This document shows, one piece after another, positions 9,151-17,633 of a DNA stretch of 64,000 nucleotides. The position numbers and the translations under genes were made by a program. Numbering within the stretch: position 1 is the stretch's first letter; each line of letters opens with the position of its first letter. The notes beneath the pieces are model-generated. The model was not told the DNA's origin. It searched no databases and saw only the letters and a program-made list of their open reading frames with translations. The DNA comes from Caldatribacterium sp964426875 (GTDB lineage: Bacteria > Atribacterota > Atribacteria > Atribacterales > Caldatribacteriaceae), in assembly GCA_964426875.1 (NCBI GenBank), contig CAYRSB010000003.1, forward strand, positions 67,125-131,124. Reading direction: 5' to 3'.

Positions 9151-10383
9151 GTGAGGAAAGAACTGTTGGTGTTGCTTTTTCTATGGTGCTTGCTCATAAT
9201 AACCCGCTCTGCCTCGGCTGGGGAAACAATTCTTGGAGGTAAAATCCATGGAATTATCACCCCGGTTATGGAAGGGTTCGTGCATCGCGTCCTCACCGAG
9301 GCCTGCAGAGAGGAAGCCTGGGGGGTTCTCTTTCTTCTCGATACCCCTGGAGGCCTTGAGGAATCAATGCGGACAATAGTCCGAGAGATACTGCAGTCCC
9401 CGGTACCGGTTGTGGTGTACGTTTACCCCCAAGGAGCACGAGCAGCTTCAGCGGGAAGCTTTATCGCCATCTCGGCCCATTTTACCTTCATGAGTCCAAA
9501 TACCACCATAGGAGCCGCCCACCCTGTGACTGTCGAAGGCCAAGCCGTTAGTGAAAAGATAGTAAATGATGCTGCTTCCTTCATGCGTTCTCTGGCCGAG
9601 AGCAGAAACCGTAATCCTGATGTGGCTGAGAAGATGGTCCGAGAAAGCCTATCCCTTACGGAGAAAGAAGCTCTGACGAAGAGTCTCATCAATGGAGTGT
9701 GTGTCTCCTTAAAGGAAGTTTTTGAGACTCTTTCAATTCCCGAAGCCTCGGTACGCTGGGTAGAGATGTCGGGAAGGGAGAAGTTCTTGCAATTCCTTGT
9801 GAATCCCAACCTGGCTTATATCTTCCTCGTTCTTGGAGTTCTTGGACTTATCTTTGAACTCTCCAATCCTGGAGCGGTAGCCCCTGGGGTCTTTGGGGGC
9901 ATTCTTCTTCTCTTTGCTCTCTACGCTCTCTCTCTTTTGCCTACCAACTGGAGCGGGGTGGTCCTCCTTCTTCTGGGATTCCTCTTCCTCTTTCTTGATC
10001 TTTTTGTGACCCCAGGTATCGGAGTCCTAACCGCGGGAGGTGTTGTTTCCCTCCTTCTTGGCTCTCTCATGGTCTTTGATCCTCAAAGCACCTTCCGCAT
10101 ACCCTTAGGACTGGTTGTGGCAGTGGTGGGGAGTATCACTGCCTTTTTCACATTTGCCCTTACCCTGGCCTTCAGGGCTTTACGCAAAAGGGCAACCACC
10201 GGCATAGAGTCCCTACGGGGGAAAATCGGCACTGCTCGGGATGATCTCTCTCCCGAAGGGTTTATTGTAGTGGAGGGTGAGCTCTGGTGGGCTAGAGCGT
10301 CTGAGCCTGTCAAGAAAGGTGAAAAAGTGGTCGTCCTTTGCAAAGAGGGACAGACCCTTATCGTCGATAAAAAGGAGGGATGA
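9151..10383 (+). CDS. nfeD: NfeD family membrane-bound serine protease
   Basis: This 410-residue protein begins with a signal peptide (about 1-22, ending in SASA), then a ClpP-like serine protease domain (about 25-205) with the nucleophile in AASAGS and a likely catalytic lysine about 45-50 residues later, then several membrane helices (about 215-335), and a small OB-fold NfeD domain at the C terminus. Such proteases cleave stomatin-like proteins and act in membrane quality control. The next gene encodes just such a slipin, and the pair is a widespread operon. I chose GTG 9151 over the earlier TTG at 9133 because the latter would precede the -10 box. Confidence 0.9.
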   Translation: MRKELLVLLFLWCLLIITRSASAGETILGGKIHGIITPVMEGFVHRVLTEACREEAWGVLFLLDTPGGLEESMRTIVREILQSPVPVVVYVYPQGARAASAGSFIAISAHFTFMSPNTTIGAAHPVTVEGQAVSEKIVNDAASFMRSLAESRNRNPDVAEKMVRESLSLTEKEALTKSLINGVCVSLKEVFETLSIPEASVRWVEMSGREKFLQFLVNPNLAYIFLVLGVLGLIFELSNPGAVAPGVFGGILLLFALYALSLLPTNWSGVVLLLLGFLFLFLDLFVTPGIGVLTAGGVVSLLLGSLMVFDPQSTFRIPLGLVVAVVGSITAFFTFALTLAFRALRKRATTGIESLRGKIGTARDDLSPEGFIVVEGELWWARASEPVKKGEKVVVLCKEGQTLIVDKKEG

Positions 10384-10385
10384 AT

Positions 10386-11129
10386 ATGGCAGTCCTTGGA
10401 ACCATCATCGTCATTGCGATTATCTTCCTTCTTGCCTCTATTCGGGTCGTTCGGGAATACGAGCGAGGGGTTATCTTTCGCCTCGGCCGTCTGGTGGGAG
10501 CAAAAGGACCGGGGCTCTTTTTCATCATTCCCTTCATCGACCAGCTGGTGCGAATCGGTCTGCGAGTCGTCACCATGGACGTACCCAAGCAGGAACTCAT
10601 CACCCGGGATAACGTTCCGGTTACCGTGGACGCAGTGGTCTACTTTCGAGTCATAAGCCCGGAAGACGCGGTAACAAAAGTAGAAAACTACATCACCGCC
10701 ACTTCCCTTATCTCGCAAACTACCCTACGCAGCGTCGTTGGTCAATCAGAACTCGACGAACTCCTCATTCACCGGGACAAAATCAACGAATCCTTGCAGA
10801 AAATCATCGATGAAAAGACCGACCCTTGGGGCATTAAGGTCTCTGCAGTGGAAATCAAAGAAGTTGTTCTCCCTGAAGAGCTCAAGCGCGCCATGGCCAG
10901 ACAGGCTGAGACCGAGAGAGAACGACGGGCCAAAATCATCAACGCCGAGGGAGAATTCCAGGCGGCAGAGAAGCTCTCCCAGGCAGCACACATCATCGCT
11001 GAGAATCCCATTGCCCTTCAACTTCGCTACCTCCAGACCCTGGGCGACATTTCGGCAGAGAACGCTACGACCATCGTCTTCCCCTTACCGCTGGAGCTCT
11101 TGCAATTCCTCAAGAGTAAAGAGCAGTGA
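10386..11129 (+). CDS. Slipin (SPFH/stomatin family protein)
   Basis: The 247-residue protein has one N-terminal membrane helix (about 3-20) followed by an SPFH/band 7 domain (GVIFRLGRLVGAKGPGLFF near 30, then the PVTVDAVVYFRV strand near 78) and an alanine/glutamate-rich coiled coil (about 160-220) that drives ring-like assembly. It is the natural partner and substrate of the NfeD protease encoded immediately upstream. The ATG at 10386 has GGAGG seven bases before it; the in-frame ATG at 10380 is too close to that site. Confidence 0.92.
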   Translation: MAVLGTIIVIAIIFLLASIRVVREYERGVIFRLGRLVGAKGPGLFFIIPFIDQLVRIGLRVVTMDVPKQELITRDNVPVTVDAVVYFRVISPEDAVTKVENYITATSLISQTTLRSVVGQSELDELLIHRDKINESLQKIIDEKTDPWGIKVSAVEIKEVVLPEELKRAMARQAETERERRAKIINAEGEFQAAEKLSQAAHIIAENPIALQLRYLQTLGDISAENATTIVFPLPLELLQFLKSKEQ

Positions 11130-11136
11130 AGAGCTT

Positions 11137-11658
11137 CTACTTTGTGTGCTTCCACGCAGCCTGGACTTCTCCAAAGTAGATGGTGTGGTAATCATCCTGA
11201 GGATAGTACATTTCCCTGATAGAGGGAAGGAGAGAGTCTGACTCGACGTGAGATTTCTCCACCACGACGCATTGAATCGAAGCGATGCATTCCACAATCG
11301 AGGGAACCGGGAACCCCTCAAGGTACAAGGGAGTTAACCCACAGAGGGCAAACTTGTCCGTATCTCTTCCCGAACGCTTTCCGCACTCTTCCACAGCTCG
11401 CGAAAGAGACGGAGAGGGAATGTTCACGGTGAAGGCAGGCTGTTCCTCAAGGAGTACATGGGTGAAGCGGGAAGGACGAACAAAGACAGCAATTTCAGGT
11501 CGCCCCCACACAGTTCCGAAAAGAACCCACCCGATAGTCATAACGTTAGGGGTGGAGTTCCTTTTCCCCTGGGTGACGAGGAGAAGTCCACCCACTTCCT
11601 CGATGGTCTGCCAGGCCAAAGGGCCCAATTCTTTCCAAGACACCTTTTCAAAATGCAT
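11137..11658 (-). CDS. Flavin reductase family protein
   Basis: This 173-residue protein matches the FMN-binding flavin reductase-like fold: the segment with LLVTQGKRNSTPNVMTIGW is the usual strand-turn region near the flavin, and VFVRPSRFTHVLLEE and FTVNIPS follow as expected. These proteins reduce or bind flavin with NAD(P)H or ferredoxin in anaerobes. An AGGAGGTG site precedes the ATG. It converges with slipin (7 bp apart) and is divergent from the next radical SAM gene, so it is probably monocistronic. The redox partner is unknown. Confidence 0.8.
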   Translation of the reverse strand: MHFEKVSWKELGPLAWQTIEEVGGLLLVTQGKRNSTPNVMTIGWVLFGTVWGRPEIAVFVRPSRFTHVLLEEQPAFTVNIPSPSLSRAVEECGKRSGRDTDKFALCGLTPLYLEGFPVPSIVECIASIQCVVVEKSHVESDSLLPSIREMYYPQDDYHTIYFGEVQAAWKHTK

Positions 11659-11687
11659 TGTCCCACCTCCTGAAAGGAGAAACTTTC

Positions 11688-12548
11688 ATGCGAATTCTTC
11701 GCCTCTTCGACCCTTGGAAGGATGAACTCTGTACTTGCCCTCCCAAGTACACCCTCAATCCCTACACGGGGTGTGCCCATCAATGCCTTTACTGCTACAT
11801 TTCCTCCTTTATTTCCCACGCCTTCGAGCTCCGTGAGAAGCCCCCTTTCTTGCATCTCTTAGCCCGAGATCTCGAAGAGCGAGACCCAGGGCTCTATCTC
11901 TCCCTCTCTAATTCCTCCGACCCTTACCCCCCACTGGAGGGAGAGAAGCAGCTTACCCGAAAGATTCTGTCTCTCTGTGCCGAAAAGGATATGCCGGTAC
12001 TTATCCTCACCAAATCCTCTCTCGTGGTGCGTGACGCGGATCTTTTGTCCTCCATGAAAGCCGTGGTGAGCATAACCATTACCACTCCAGACGATGCCAA
12101 AGCCAGGGTCCTCGAACCCCACGCCCCATCCCCCAAAGAACGCATCAAGGCCATAGTAGAACTTGGCAGAAGGGGTATTCCCGTTGTCCTGCGCATCGAC
12201 CCCATTATCCCGGGAATCACCGATTCCTTCAGAGAGTGGTACCCGGTCTTCGAAAAAGTGGCCCCCTTTCTCAAACAGGTCGTTGTCTCCACCCTGAAGC
12301 TTCGGCCGGACACCTGGCGGAGAATGGTCTCCGCTTTCCCTGAAATCTGCCATCTCCACCACCTGTATTCTGAAAGGAGGAAAAACAGCCTTTATCTCTC
12401 TTGCAAGATACGCTCTGGGCTTCTTGCAGAAATGCGAGACCTCGTTCACGCTTTCGGCCTTCCTCTCTCTACCTGCCGTGAGAACCTTTCAGAATACAAC
12501 GACCTTACCTGTGACGGGAGTTTTTTCCTCAACCGGGGAGGTTCTTGA
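11688..12548 (+). CDS. SPL-like radical SAM protein
   Basis: The 286-residue protein has the radical SAM motif in GCAHQCLYCY (CxxxCxxC, near residue 30) and belongs by its layout to the spore-photoproduct-lyase-like/Rv2578c-type group of radical SAM proteins, which are widespread and mostly uncharacterised. Features typical of the group are LNPYTGC just ahead of the motif, and DPYPPLE and LTKSSLVVRD further on. The ATG at 11688 follows AAAGGAG at 11673-11679. No functional partner is evident; the flavin reductase gene is divergent and shares the upstream region. Confidence 0.8.
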   Translation: MRILRLFDPWKDELCTCPPKYTLNPYTGCAHQCLYCYISSFISHAFELREKPPFLHLLARDLEERDPGLYLSLSNSSDPYPPLEGEKQLTRKILSLCAEKDMPVLILTKSSLVVRDADLLSSMKAVVSITITTPDDAKARVLEPHAPSPKERIKAIVELGRRGIPVVLRIDPIIPGITDSFREWYPVFEKVAPFLKQVVVSTLKLRPDTWRRMVSAFPEICHLHHLYSERRKNSLYLSCKIRSGLLAEMRDLVHAFGLPLSTCRENLSEYNDLTCDGSFFLNRGGS

Positions 12549-12672
12549 ATACATAAAAATTGTTCCCTCGGAATCGACGCCAGGAAAGCAGGATAACAAC
12601 CGCTCTAACTGTAGGCAACCTACAAGGACCAGAACCGTCACTCCTTCCAGATTTTTGCAGACGAGATTCCCA

Positions 12673-12701
12673 TTGTCTTTCCGTGCATTTTTGTCTATTA
12701 T
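12673..12701 (+). promoter_or_regulatory. Promoter of the five-gene SPFH/M14 block
   Basis: TTGTCT (4 of 6) at 12673-12678, a 17 bp spacer, and TATTAT (5 of 6) at 12696-12701 lie just before the first gene of the block. The 124 bp before it hold only a small hairpin, TGTAGG-caa-CCTACA at 12610-12624, and no coding signal. This supports the block (and possibly the HAD and G1PDH genes behind it) being one transcript. Confidence 0.55.
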
Positions 12702-12716
12702 ACTGTCAAAGGGAGT

Positions 12717-13580
12717 GTGAAGAAAGAGACCTTGGTGAACTGGCGAGAGGACCTGAAAGAGGTTAAGGTTCCGCTTTTTATTCTCCCGGCCCGGCTCGTG
12801 GGGTGGTACGAGGAGGGGGCTTGGGTGGCGTGTTCCTCAGAGAGTCTTTCAGAAATAAGTACCAGATTCCGAGGTGCCTCGTCCTTCCTGCTTCACTTTG
12901 AGGTCTATTCCCCTTCGTCCCCTTTCCCCCTCAGCGAAGGAGAGATGGAGAGCGTCCTTGCCCGTTTTGAAGGCATGATCGACGAGTTTCTCTACTCTCT
13001 TTCTCTCTACGAAAAGCTGGGATGGAACTACCGTTTCGGGTTCTCTGTGTGCCTGGTAGCTTATATCATCGGGCTTTTCAGCGTTAATACCTGGTGGTTC
13101 ATATGGTTTCGTCAGCCCTATCTTGCCCTCACAGGAATAGACAACTGGTGGAAGAAGAAGCGTCTTCGGGGTCTTGCAAGATGCAAAGCCTGGAGCATCT
13201 CCTGGGGAGAAGACGAAAGACGACAAGAAGCTTTGGATGAACTCTACCGTTTCTATGTCACTATTCCTCAGGGAGACCCAAACTATCTCGAGTGGGTTAT
13301 TCGCTTCCTTGAGGAACGGAAGAGGTATAACCGGGCTTTTCTCGAAATACAAAAGGCCTATACCCTGCTCCAAAAGAGGGAAAAAGAAGAAAGCTATCTC
13401 CTCAGGCGGATAGCTCACACCACCTGGACAAAAATCAAACGATTCTTCTTGGGAGACCTTCTCCTCATCCCGGAGGTCTTCGTGCCACACCTTTGTGTTC
13501 CTGTTCGGGACCTCTCTTTCATCCCCTCCCAAGAGAAGGAGGAGGAAGATGCCCAAAATCGAACTCTACAAGCTCTTTGA
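12717..13580 (+). CDS. Uncharacterised membrane-associated protein, first gene of the SPFH/M14 block
   Basis: I do not recognise this 287-residue protein. It has a soluble N-terminal part (about 1-100), one or two hydrophobic segments around 105-140 rich in tryptophan and phenylalanine (AYIIGLFSVNTWWFIWF), and a charged helical C-terminal half (about 160-260) with tetratricopeptide-like spacing but no clear repeat. There is no signal peptide. It overlaps the next gene by 32 bp, so the two are translated together. The GTG at 12717 has GGGAG only one base away; a TTG at 12732 or GTG at 12735 may be the true start. Confidence 0.6.
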   Translation: MKKETLVNWREDLKEVKVPLFILPARLVGWYEEGAWVACSSESLSEISTRFRGASSFLLHFEVYSPSSPFPLSEGEMESVLARFEGMIDEFLYSLSLYEKLGWNYRFGFSVCLVAYIIGLFSVNTWWFIWFRQPYLALTGIDNWWKKKRLRGLARCKAWSISWGEDERRQEALDELYRFYVTIPQGDPNYLEWVIRFLEERKRYNRAFLEIQKAYTLLQKREKEESYLLRRIAHTTWTKIKRFFLGDLLLIPEVFVPHLCVPVRDLSFIPSQEKEEEDAQNRTLQAL

Positions 13581-14328
13581 TAAGAGAGGATATACCCTCT
13601 TCTCTCCCCGTCATCCTTTCTTCGTGGAGGAACGTTTCGCCCGATATCTCAAGGCCTCCAAAGGAGAAAGGACGGAAATCCTGCTCCACGTGGAAGACAA
13701 AGAGAAGGAAGCCTTCCTACTCTCCTTACCTGAGGGCTTCCTCCGGGTTCAGGAAAACCGAGAGGGATATACCGTCGCCCCTCGAAAATCCGCGGAAGAA
13801 GTCCTCGAATACTTAAAGGGTGCTTTCTTCGACACCCTCCGCAAGGAAGATACCCTCCTTCTTGAGGGGACCAAAAACCGTGATCTCTTCTATCACTACG
13901 GGCGCTTCCGCTTTAGAGGTTTTTATGGCATCATCCACCGTCTCTTTCCCATCCTTTTCATCATGCATGGAATCCCTGGTTTCCAGCCTATGGCCTGGGA
14001 CATGATCATCGGCGACCCTTACTTTGAGGACCGCAACTCCCTTGAATTGTTACACCACTACCGGAGTATTTCCTGGGGTATCGAGCGGGCCTTTGAAGAT
14101 GTAACTTTGCGAGTAGTGGAAAACGGAGCCCTTCGGATACTCAACGACATTGTACGGGAGGACAAAGGTGGAGAGGGATTTGCCCAGGCCTTCAGAGTCT
14201 GTACAAAACTCGGCCTTGGTTTTCTCAAGGACTTCCTCTGGCCGGCCACTCAGGCTACCGAGCACAGCGAATGGACGAAGTTCATGCGTCCGCCTGTCCC
14301 CCTTTTTCCTTGGAGAGAACCACAATGA
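13549..14328 (+). CDS. Uncharacterised protein, second gene of the SPFH/M14 block
   Basis: This 259-residue protein is not recognised. The N-terminal half (about 1-110) is charged and soluble; a hydrophobic stretch follows at about 122-150 (GIIHRLFPILFIMHGIPGF); the rest is helical. The chosen ATG has GAAGGAGGAGGAAG directly upstream, inside the previous gene; a longer open frame to 13495 lacks a site. It ends in an ATGA overlap with the peptidase-like gene. The tight overlaps on both sides say it works with its neighbours. Confidence 0.6.
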   Translation: MPKIELYKLFDKRGYTLFSPRHPFFVEERFARYLKASKGERTEILLHVEDKEKEAFLLSLPEGFLRVQENREGYTVAPRKSAEEVLEYLKGAFFDTLRKEDTLLLEGTKNRDLFYHYGRFRFRGFYGIIHRLFPILFIMHGIPGFQPMAWDMIIGDPYFEDRNSLELLHHYRSISWGIERAFEDVTLRVVENGALRILNDIVREDKGGEGFAQAFRVCTKLGLGFLKDFLWPATQATEHSEWTKFMRPPVPLFPWREPQ

Positions 14329-15479
14329 GGGATACAAGTCTCAAAGACACCGGTATCATCGACTACACTCTTCCCGGTCAATATCTTTCCCTCCTTGAGG
14401 AAGGGTACGAAGATTTTATAAGGTGTATGGAGGAGGCTTCGCAACAGGCACTTTCTGAGGGTACCTTCCCCGGGAAGTTCTCTTTTCTCCCCGACGAGGA
14501 AGAAAGAGAGTTTACCACTGATTGGGGTAGAAAGATTCCCGTCCTGGAAATTGGCAACCCCGGGAAGCGTGAGAATACCTTTGTTTTTGAAGCCACATGT
14601 CATGGAGGAGAAAAGGTTCACTCTCTCACGCTCTTTGCCGCTTTCCTCTCCCTCTGCCGGGAGGGAAAGGAACGGGAATCTCTTCTTGAAGAGGGCTATT
14701 ACATATTTCTCCCGGTTATCGACCCCGACGGATGGCACAAGGAAACCCGTGCCTACGTTGACCACAGTGGAGAAGAAGTACGCACCCCGGTAGTAGTCAG
14801 TATGGACCACATCCGAAACTTCTTCGGTTGGGAAGATGCTAACGCTGCCTTTGGAAGGAAGACGGAATCCCTGCGGGGACGCAGAATCCTGGCTCTCCAG
14901 AAGTACCTCCTCTCTCAGCCTGGAAACATCAAAGTTTACTCCAGCCTCCATGAGACGGTGACTATGGTAAGCGAGTACGTGTACAAGAATGCCGGCGTTA
15001 TGCTCTTGCTCCATGAACAGTTTCTTCCCGAGGATTACGAGCGTCTCTTCCGCTTGCGGTATCCCCTCTCTCCCCTCGAGAAGATCGAGTACTCTTTGAG
15101 AAGGCGCTTCCCCTTTCTCCCTCCCAAATACCGCGGTGAGGCACTCTTAAGGTACCCTTCCATTCGGAGGGCCGTCGCTATACGGAACTTCATAAAAAAA
15201 ATGGGGTTCTCGATTTTCCAGGATGTCTTTGAAGTAGCCTTCCGGGGGATTCCACTCTTCGTCGAGCGGGATCTGCCGGTTTTTGAGGGAATCTATCTTG
15301 TGGGACCAATCTTTCAGAAAGCGGGAATATTCCTTGCCCCAGACTTTTATCGGTACCGTACAGGGTGTGTGGGGCGAACCATCGAGACCTTTGCCCAGCA
15401 GAGAGTAGCACGCATTCTCCAGGGATTGGCCTTTGTCGAGGGAACACTGAGAGTCGAAGTGAAAGGAGAAGAGTACTGA
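14325..15479 (+). CDS. M14 metallocarboxypeptidase-like protein
   Basis: The 384-residue protein shows the spaced marks of the zinc carboxypeptidase (M14) fold: HGGE (HxxE, residues 93-96) for two zinc ligands, DPDG at about 133-136 in place of the usual NPDG, DANAAF near 171-176 in place of D-x-N-R-N-F, a third possible ligand in SSLHE (about 209), and a late glutamate in TIETF (about 354). The substrate-binding arginine next to the asparagine is not seen, so specificity must differ from classic carboxypeptidases. It has no signal peptide and is probably cytoplasmic. It is embedded between genes for membrane proteins, so it may process a membrane-associated peptide. Enzyme activity is an inference. 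Confidence 0.6.
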   Translation: MRDTSLKDTGIIDYTLPGQYLSLLEEGYEDFIRCMEEASQQALSEGTFPGKFSFLPDEEEREFTTDWGRKIPVLEIGNPGKRENTFVFEATCHGGEKVHSLTLFAAFLSLCREGKERESLLEEGYYIFLPVIDPDGWHKETRAYVDHSGEEVRTPVVVSMDHIRNFFGWEDANAAFGRKTESLRGRRILALQKYLLSQPGNIKVYSSLHETVTMVSEYVYKNAGVMLLLHEQFLPEDYERLFRLRYPLSPLEKIEYSLRRRFPFLPPKYRGEALLRYPSIRRAVAIRNFIKKMGFSIFQDVFEVAFRGIPLFVERDLPVFEGIYLVGPIFQKAGIFLAPDFYRYRTGCVGRTIETFAQQRVARILQGLAFVEGTLRVEVKGEEY

Positions 15480-17618
15480 GTGAGGCCCGAACGAATCTTT
15501 CTTGCCGAAATTCCCCACCCTTTTGACCCTGAGAAGAAAGTCATCGTGGGATCGGAGTCCCTCCTCAAGGTACACTACCAGAAGGTCTTCGCTCTTTTGG
15601 GTTCTCTCAAAGCTCCTCTTCTCTCCTACCAGGTACAGAGTTACGCTCCTGACGGGAAGACCAGAGAGCGGGTACTTTCCTATGAGAGGAACCTTTTCGA
15701 AAAGTGGCAGAAGGAATACCAGAGTTCCTTAGGTAGGGATATCCTCACCCTCGTCTTTTTTGTCCTCCTATCGTACGCCATCTGGAACATAGGCTTTATC
15801 TTCAAGGCGGTGGATGCACTCTTCATGCTCGCCGGAGATTACCTAAATCCCTATGCCCGGGTGGTCCTTATCCTCGCCCCCCTCATCTATGTTCTCTACC
15901 ACAAGTTCCTTGTGGGCGACACCATTTTCGCCAAAAGGAGAAGTTTTGCCTTTTTGAGGCTCATTCCATGGCTTGAGAAATCCCTCAAAGCCGACTTTGC
16001 CAAAGACCTTGAATGCTTTGCCCGGAAAAGTCGGGGACCCCAGAGGGAGTTCCTCCTTTCCCTTCTTCAAGCCCTGAAGAACAACGACTACGACATGCTC
16101 CGTAACGTTCCCCTTGAGGTACACAAGTTGTCCCTCTCTCTGGGTGAAGCGCTTCGTTTCGCATCGCTGTGTGAGGAACTCGACTACCTTCTACAGAGTA
16201 ACTTTTCTCCTCGAATATACCACCTTGAGGAGTCCCAAAAGCTCCACGAATTTTTCTTCTCTCCTGCCTACCTGGTCCTCAGCGAAAAGGTGAGACAACT
16301 CTTTCTGGACCTTCCCCGATCTTCTTCTGCCCTTTGGGTAGCACTCTCCGACCTTGAACAGATAACGGTGCGGAATTTGCGAGGAGAAGTAGAGGAAGCA
16401 TACCTTGAGGCTATTCTTGAATACTACCGAGGCCTCCAAAATGCCTTCCTTTCTCCTTCCCGGGAAAATTCCCCCCTTACCTTGGAATTTCCCCAGAAAA
16501 ATCGTTTCCTTCTTTCGCCCCTCAAAACCCTCCTTTTGAGTCTCCTTATGATAGGGATAAGCTTTTTCCTCTTCAGCATGCACCTTATCAACGATGAGGA
16601 TTTTCTCATTGTGCGGAGTTTTGTGCCTGGTTGGCAGGGCATAATAGGAGAGCAGCTCACCATCGTCGAAAAAGGACTACCTGTAATAGAGGGAAAGAAA
16701 TTCCTCTTTACCATTCCGAGACCTTTTGCATTCACCCACCGAGCTACTCGTCAACCTCAAACTGTGGATGCCCTACTCATCCTCCGAGAGGTCGAACCCT
16801 CTCCTCAGGGGGGTATTCTCGGAACTTTGCGATATCTCTGGGACAAGGGAATGTCCTTCTTCAAGGAGGGATACGGCAATGACTTTGTGGTGCTCCGCTT
16901 TTCCTTTACTTTCCAGGTGGAGGATCCAGAACGCTGGAAGCAATACGATTTTGATGGGAGGGGTATAGAGCGACTCTCCCGGGACATCGAGAGCTATCTC
17001 CTCTCGTACACCGACAGAGTCAGAGAAAAATATCGCCAAGCCTTCTTTGAGGAAGGCTACGAGCAGGCCAGAGCAAAACTTGAGGAGGTCTCCAAGAGCA
17101 GGACCTTCCGGGAATGGGTTCGGCGATTCCTCTACCCTTCACCTCTTGATACCTACCGAGTAGGGTCGGTATACGACATGTATATTCTGGGACTTGAGTG
17201 GTTGAAAAATCATCCTCATATGGAAAACGACCCCCAGTGGAAGGAGTTCGTGGACCATGAAATAAAGCTCATCCGAGAAAAGATGCAGAGAGAACATGAT
17301 GATCTCATCGCTAATCCCTTTCGGGTAAGGGATATGGTTCGCAATCCAAGTGTTTTTGCCTTCTCCGAATACCCGGGTCTCTACCAGACACTCCTTGTCA
17401 TGGCCCTGAATGAAATCATAACCGGCCGATTTTTGGAAGACCTCAAGGACGAGAAAAAACAGAAGGAGTTTCAGGAGGAATCTTTGGAATATCTCAAAAA
17501 GGAAGGAGCGCTTTTCTCCAATATAGGTGTCGTCCTCCTCTCTTCCCGTGCCTCCCTGGAACGGGTCTCATATCTCTACTATTTACGGCTCCTCCAGAAA
17601 AGACAGAACCTTCTCTAA
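15480..17618 (+). CDS. Large membrane protein with a divergent HflK-like SPFH domain
   Basis: This 712-residue protein has two membrane helices near 88-107 and 127-144, a long helical cytoplasmic-type region (about 150-340), a third membrane helix at about 351-370, and directly after it a stretch resembling the SPFH/band 7 domain of HflK (FLIVRSFVPGWQGIIG near 375-390, then a proline-bounded strand near 415-435 and a VVLRFSFTFQVEDPERW segment near 470-486). The C-terminal 190 residues are charged and helical with a GALFSNIGVVLLSS strand near the end, where SPFH proteins have theirs. I infer a distant HflK relative with an extra N-terminal module; this is not certain. The GTG start touches the stop of the peptidase-like gene. 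Confidence 0.55.
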   Translation: MRPERIFLAEIPHPFDPEKKVIVGSESLLKVHYQKVFALLGSLKAPLLSYQVQSYAPDGKTRERVLSYERNLFEKWQKEYQSSLGRDILTLVFFVLLSYAIWNIGFIFKAVDALFMLAGDYLNPYARVVLILAPLIYVLYHKFLVGDTIFAKRRSFAFLRLIPWLEKSLKADFAKDLECFARKSRGPQREFLLSLLQALKNNDYDMLRNVPLEVHKLSLSLGEALRFASLCEELDYLLQSNFSPRIYHLEESQKLHEFFFSPAYLVLSEKVRQLFLDLPRSSSALWVALSDLEQITVRNLRGEVEEAYLEAILEYYRGLQNAFLSPSRENSPLTLEFPQKNRFLLSPLKTLLLSLLMIGISFFLFSMHLINDEDFLIVRSFVPGWQGIIGEQLTIVEKGLPVIEGKKFLFTIPRPFAFTHRATRQPQTVDALLILREVEPSPQGGILGTLRYLWDKGMSFFKEGYGNDFVVLRFSFTFQVEDPERWKQYDFDGRGIERLSRDIESYLLSYTDRVREKYRQAFFEEGYEQARAKLEEVSKSRTFREWVRRFLYPSPLDTYRVGSVYDMYILGLEWLKNHPHMENDPQWKEFVDHEIKLIREKMQREHDDLIANPFRVRDMVRNPSVFAFSEYPGLYQTLLVMALNEIITGRFLEDLKDEKKQKEFQEESLEYLKKEGALFSNIGVVLLSSRASLERVSYLYYLRLLQKRQNLL

Positions 17619-17633
17619 GAGAGGAGAGAAAAC

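Noticed and set aside
12600..12630. Terminator hairpin TGTAGG-caa-CCTACA before the SPFH/M14 block
   Set aside because: The stem is only 6 bp and has no T run on either strand.
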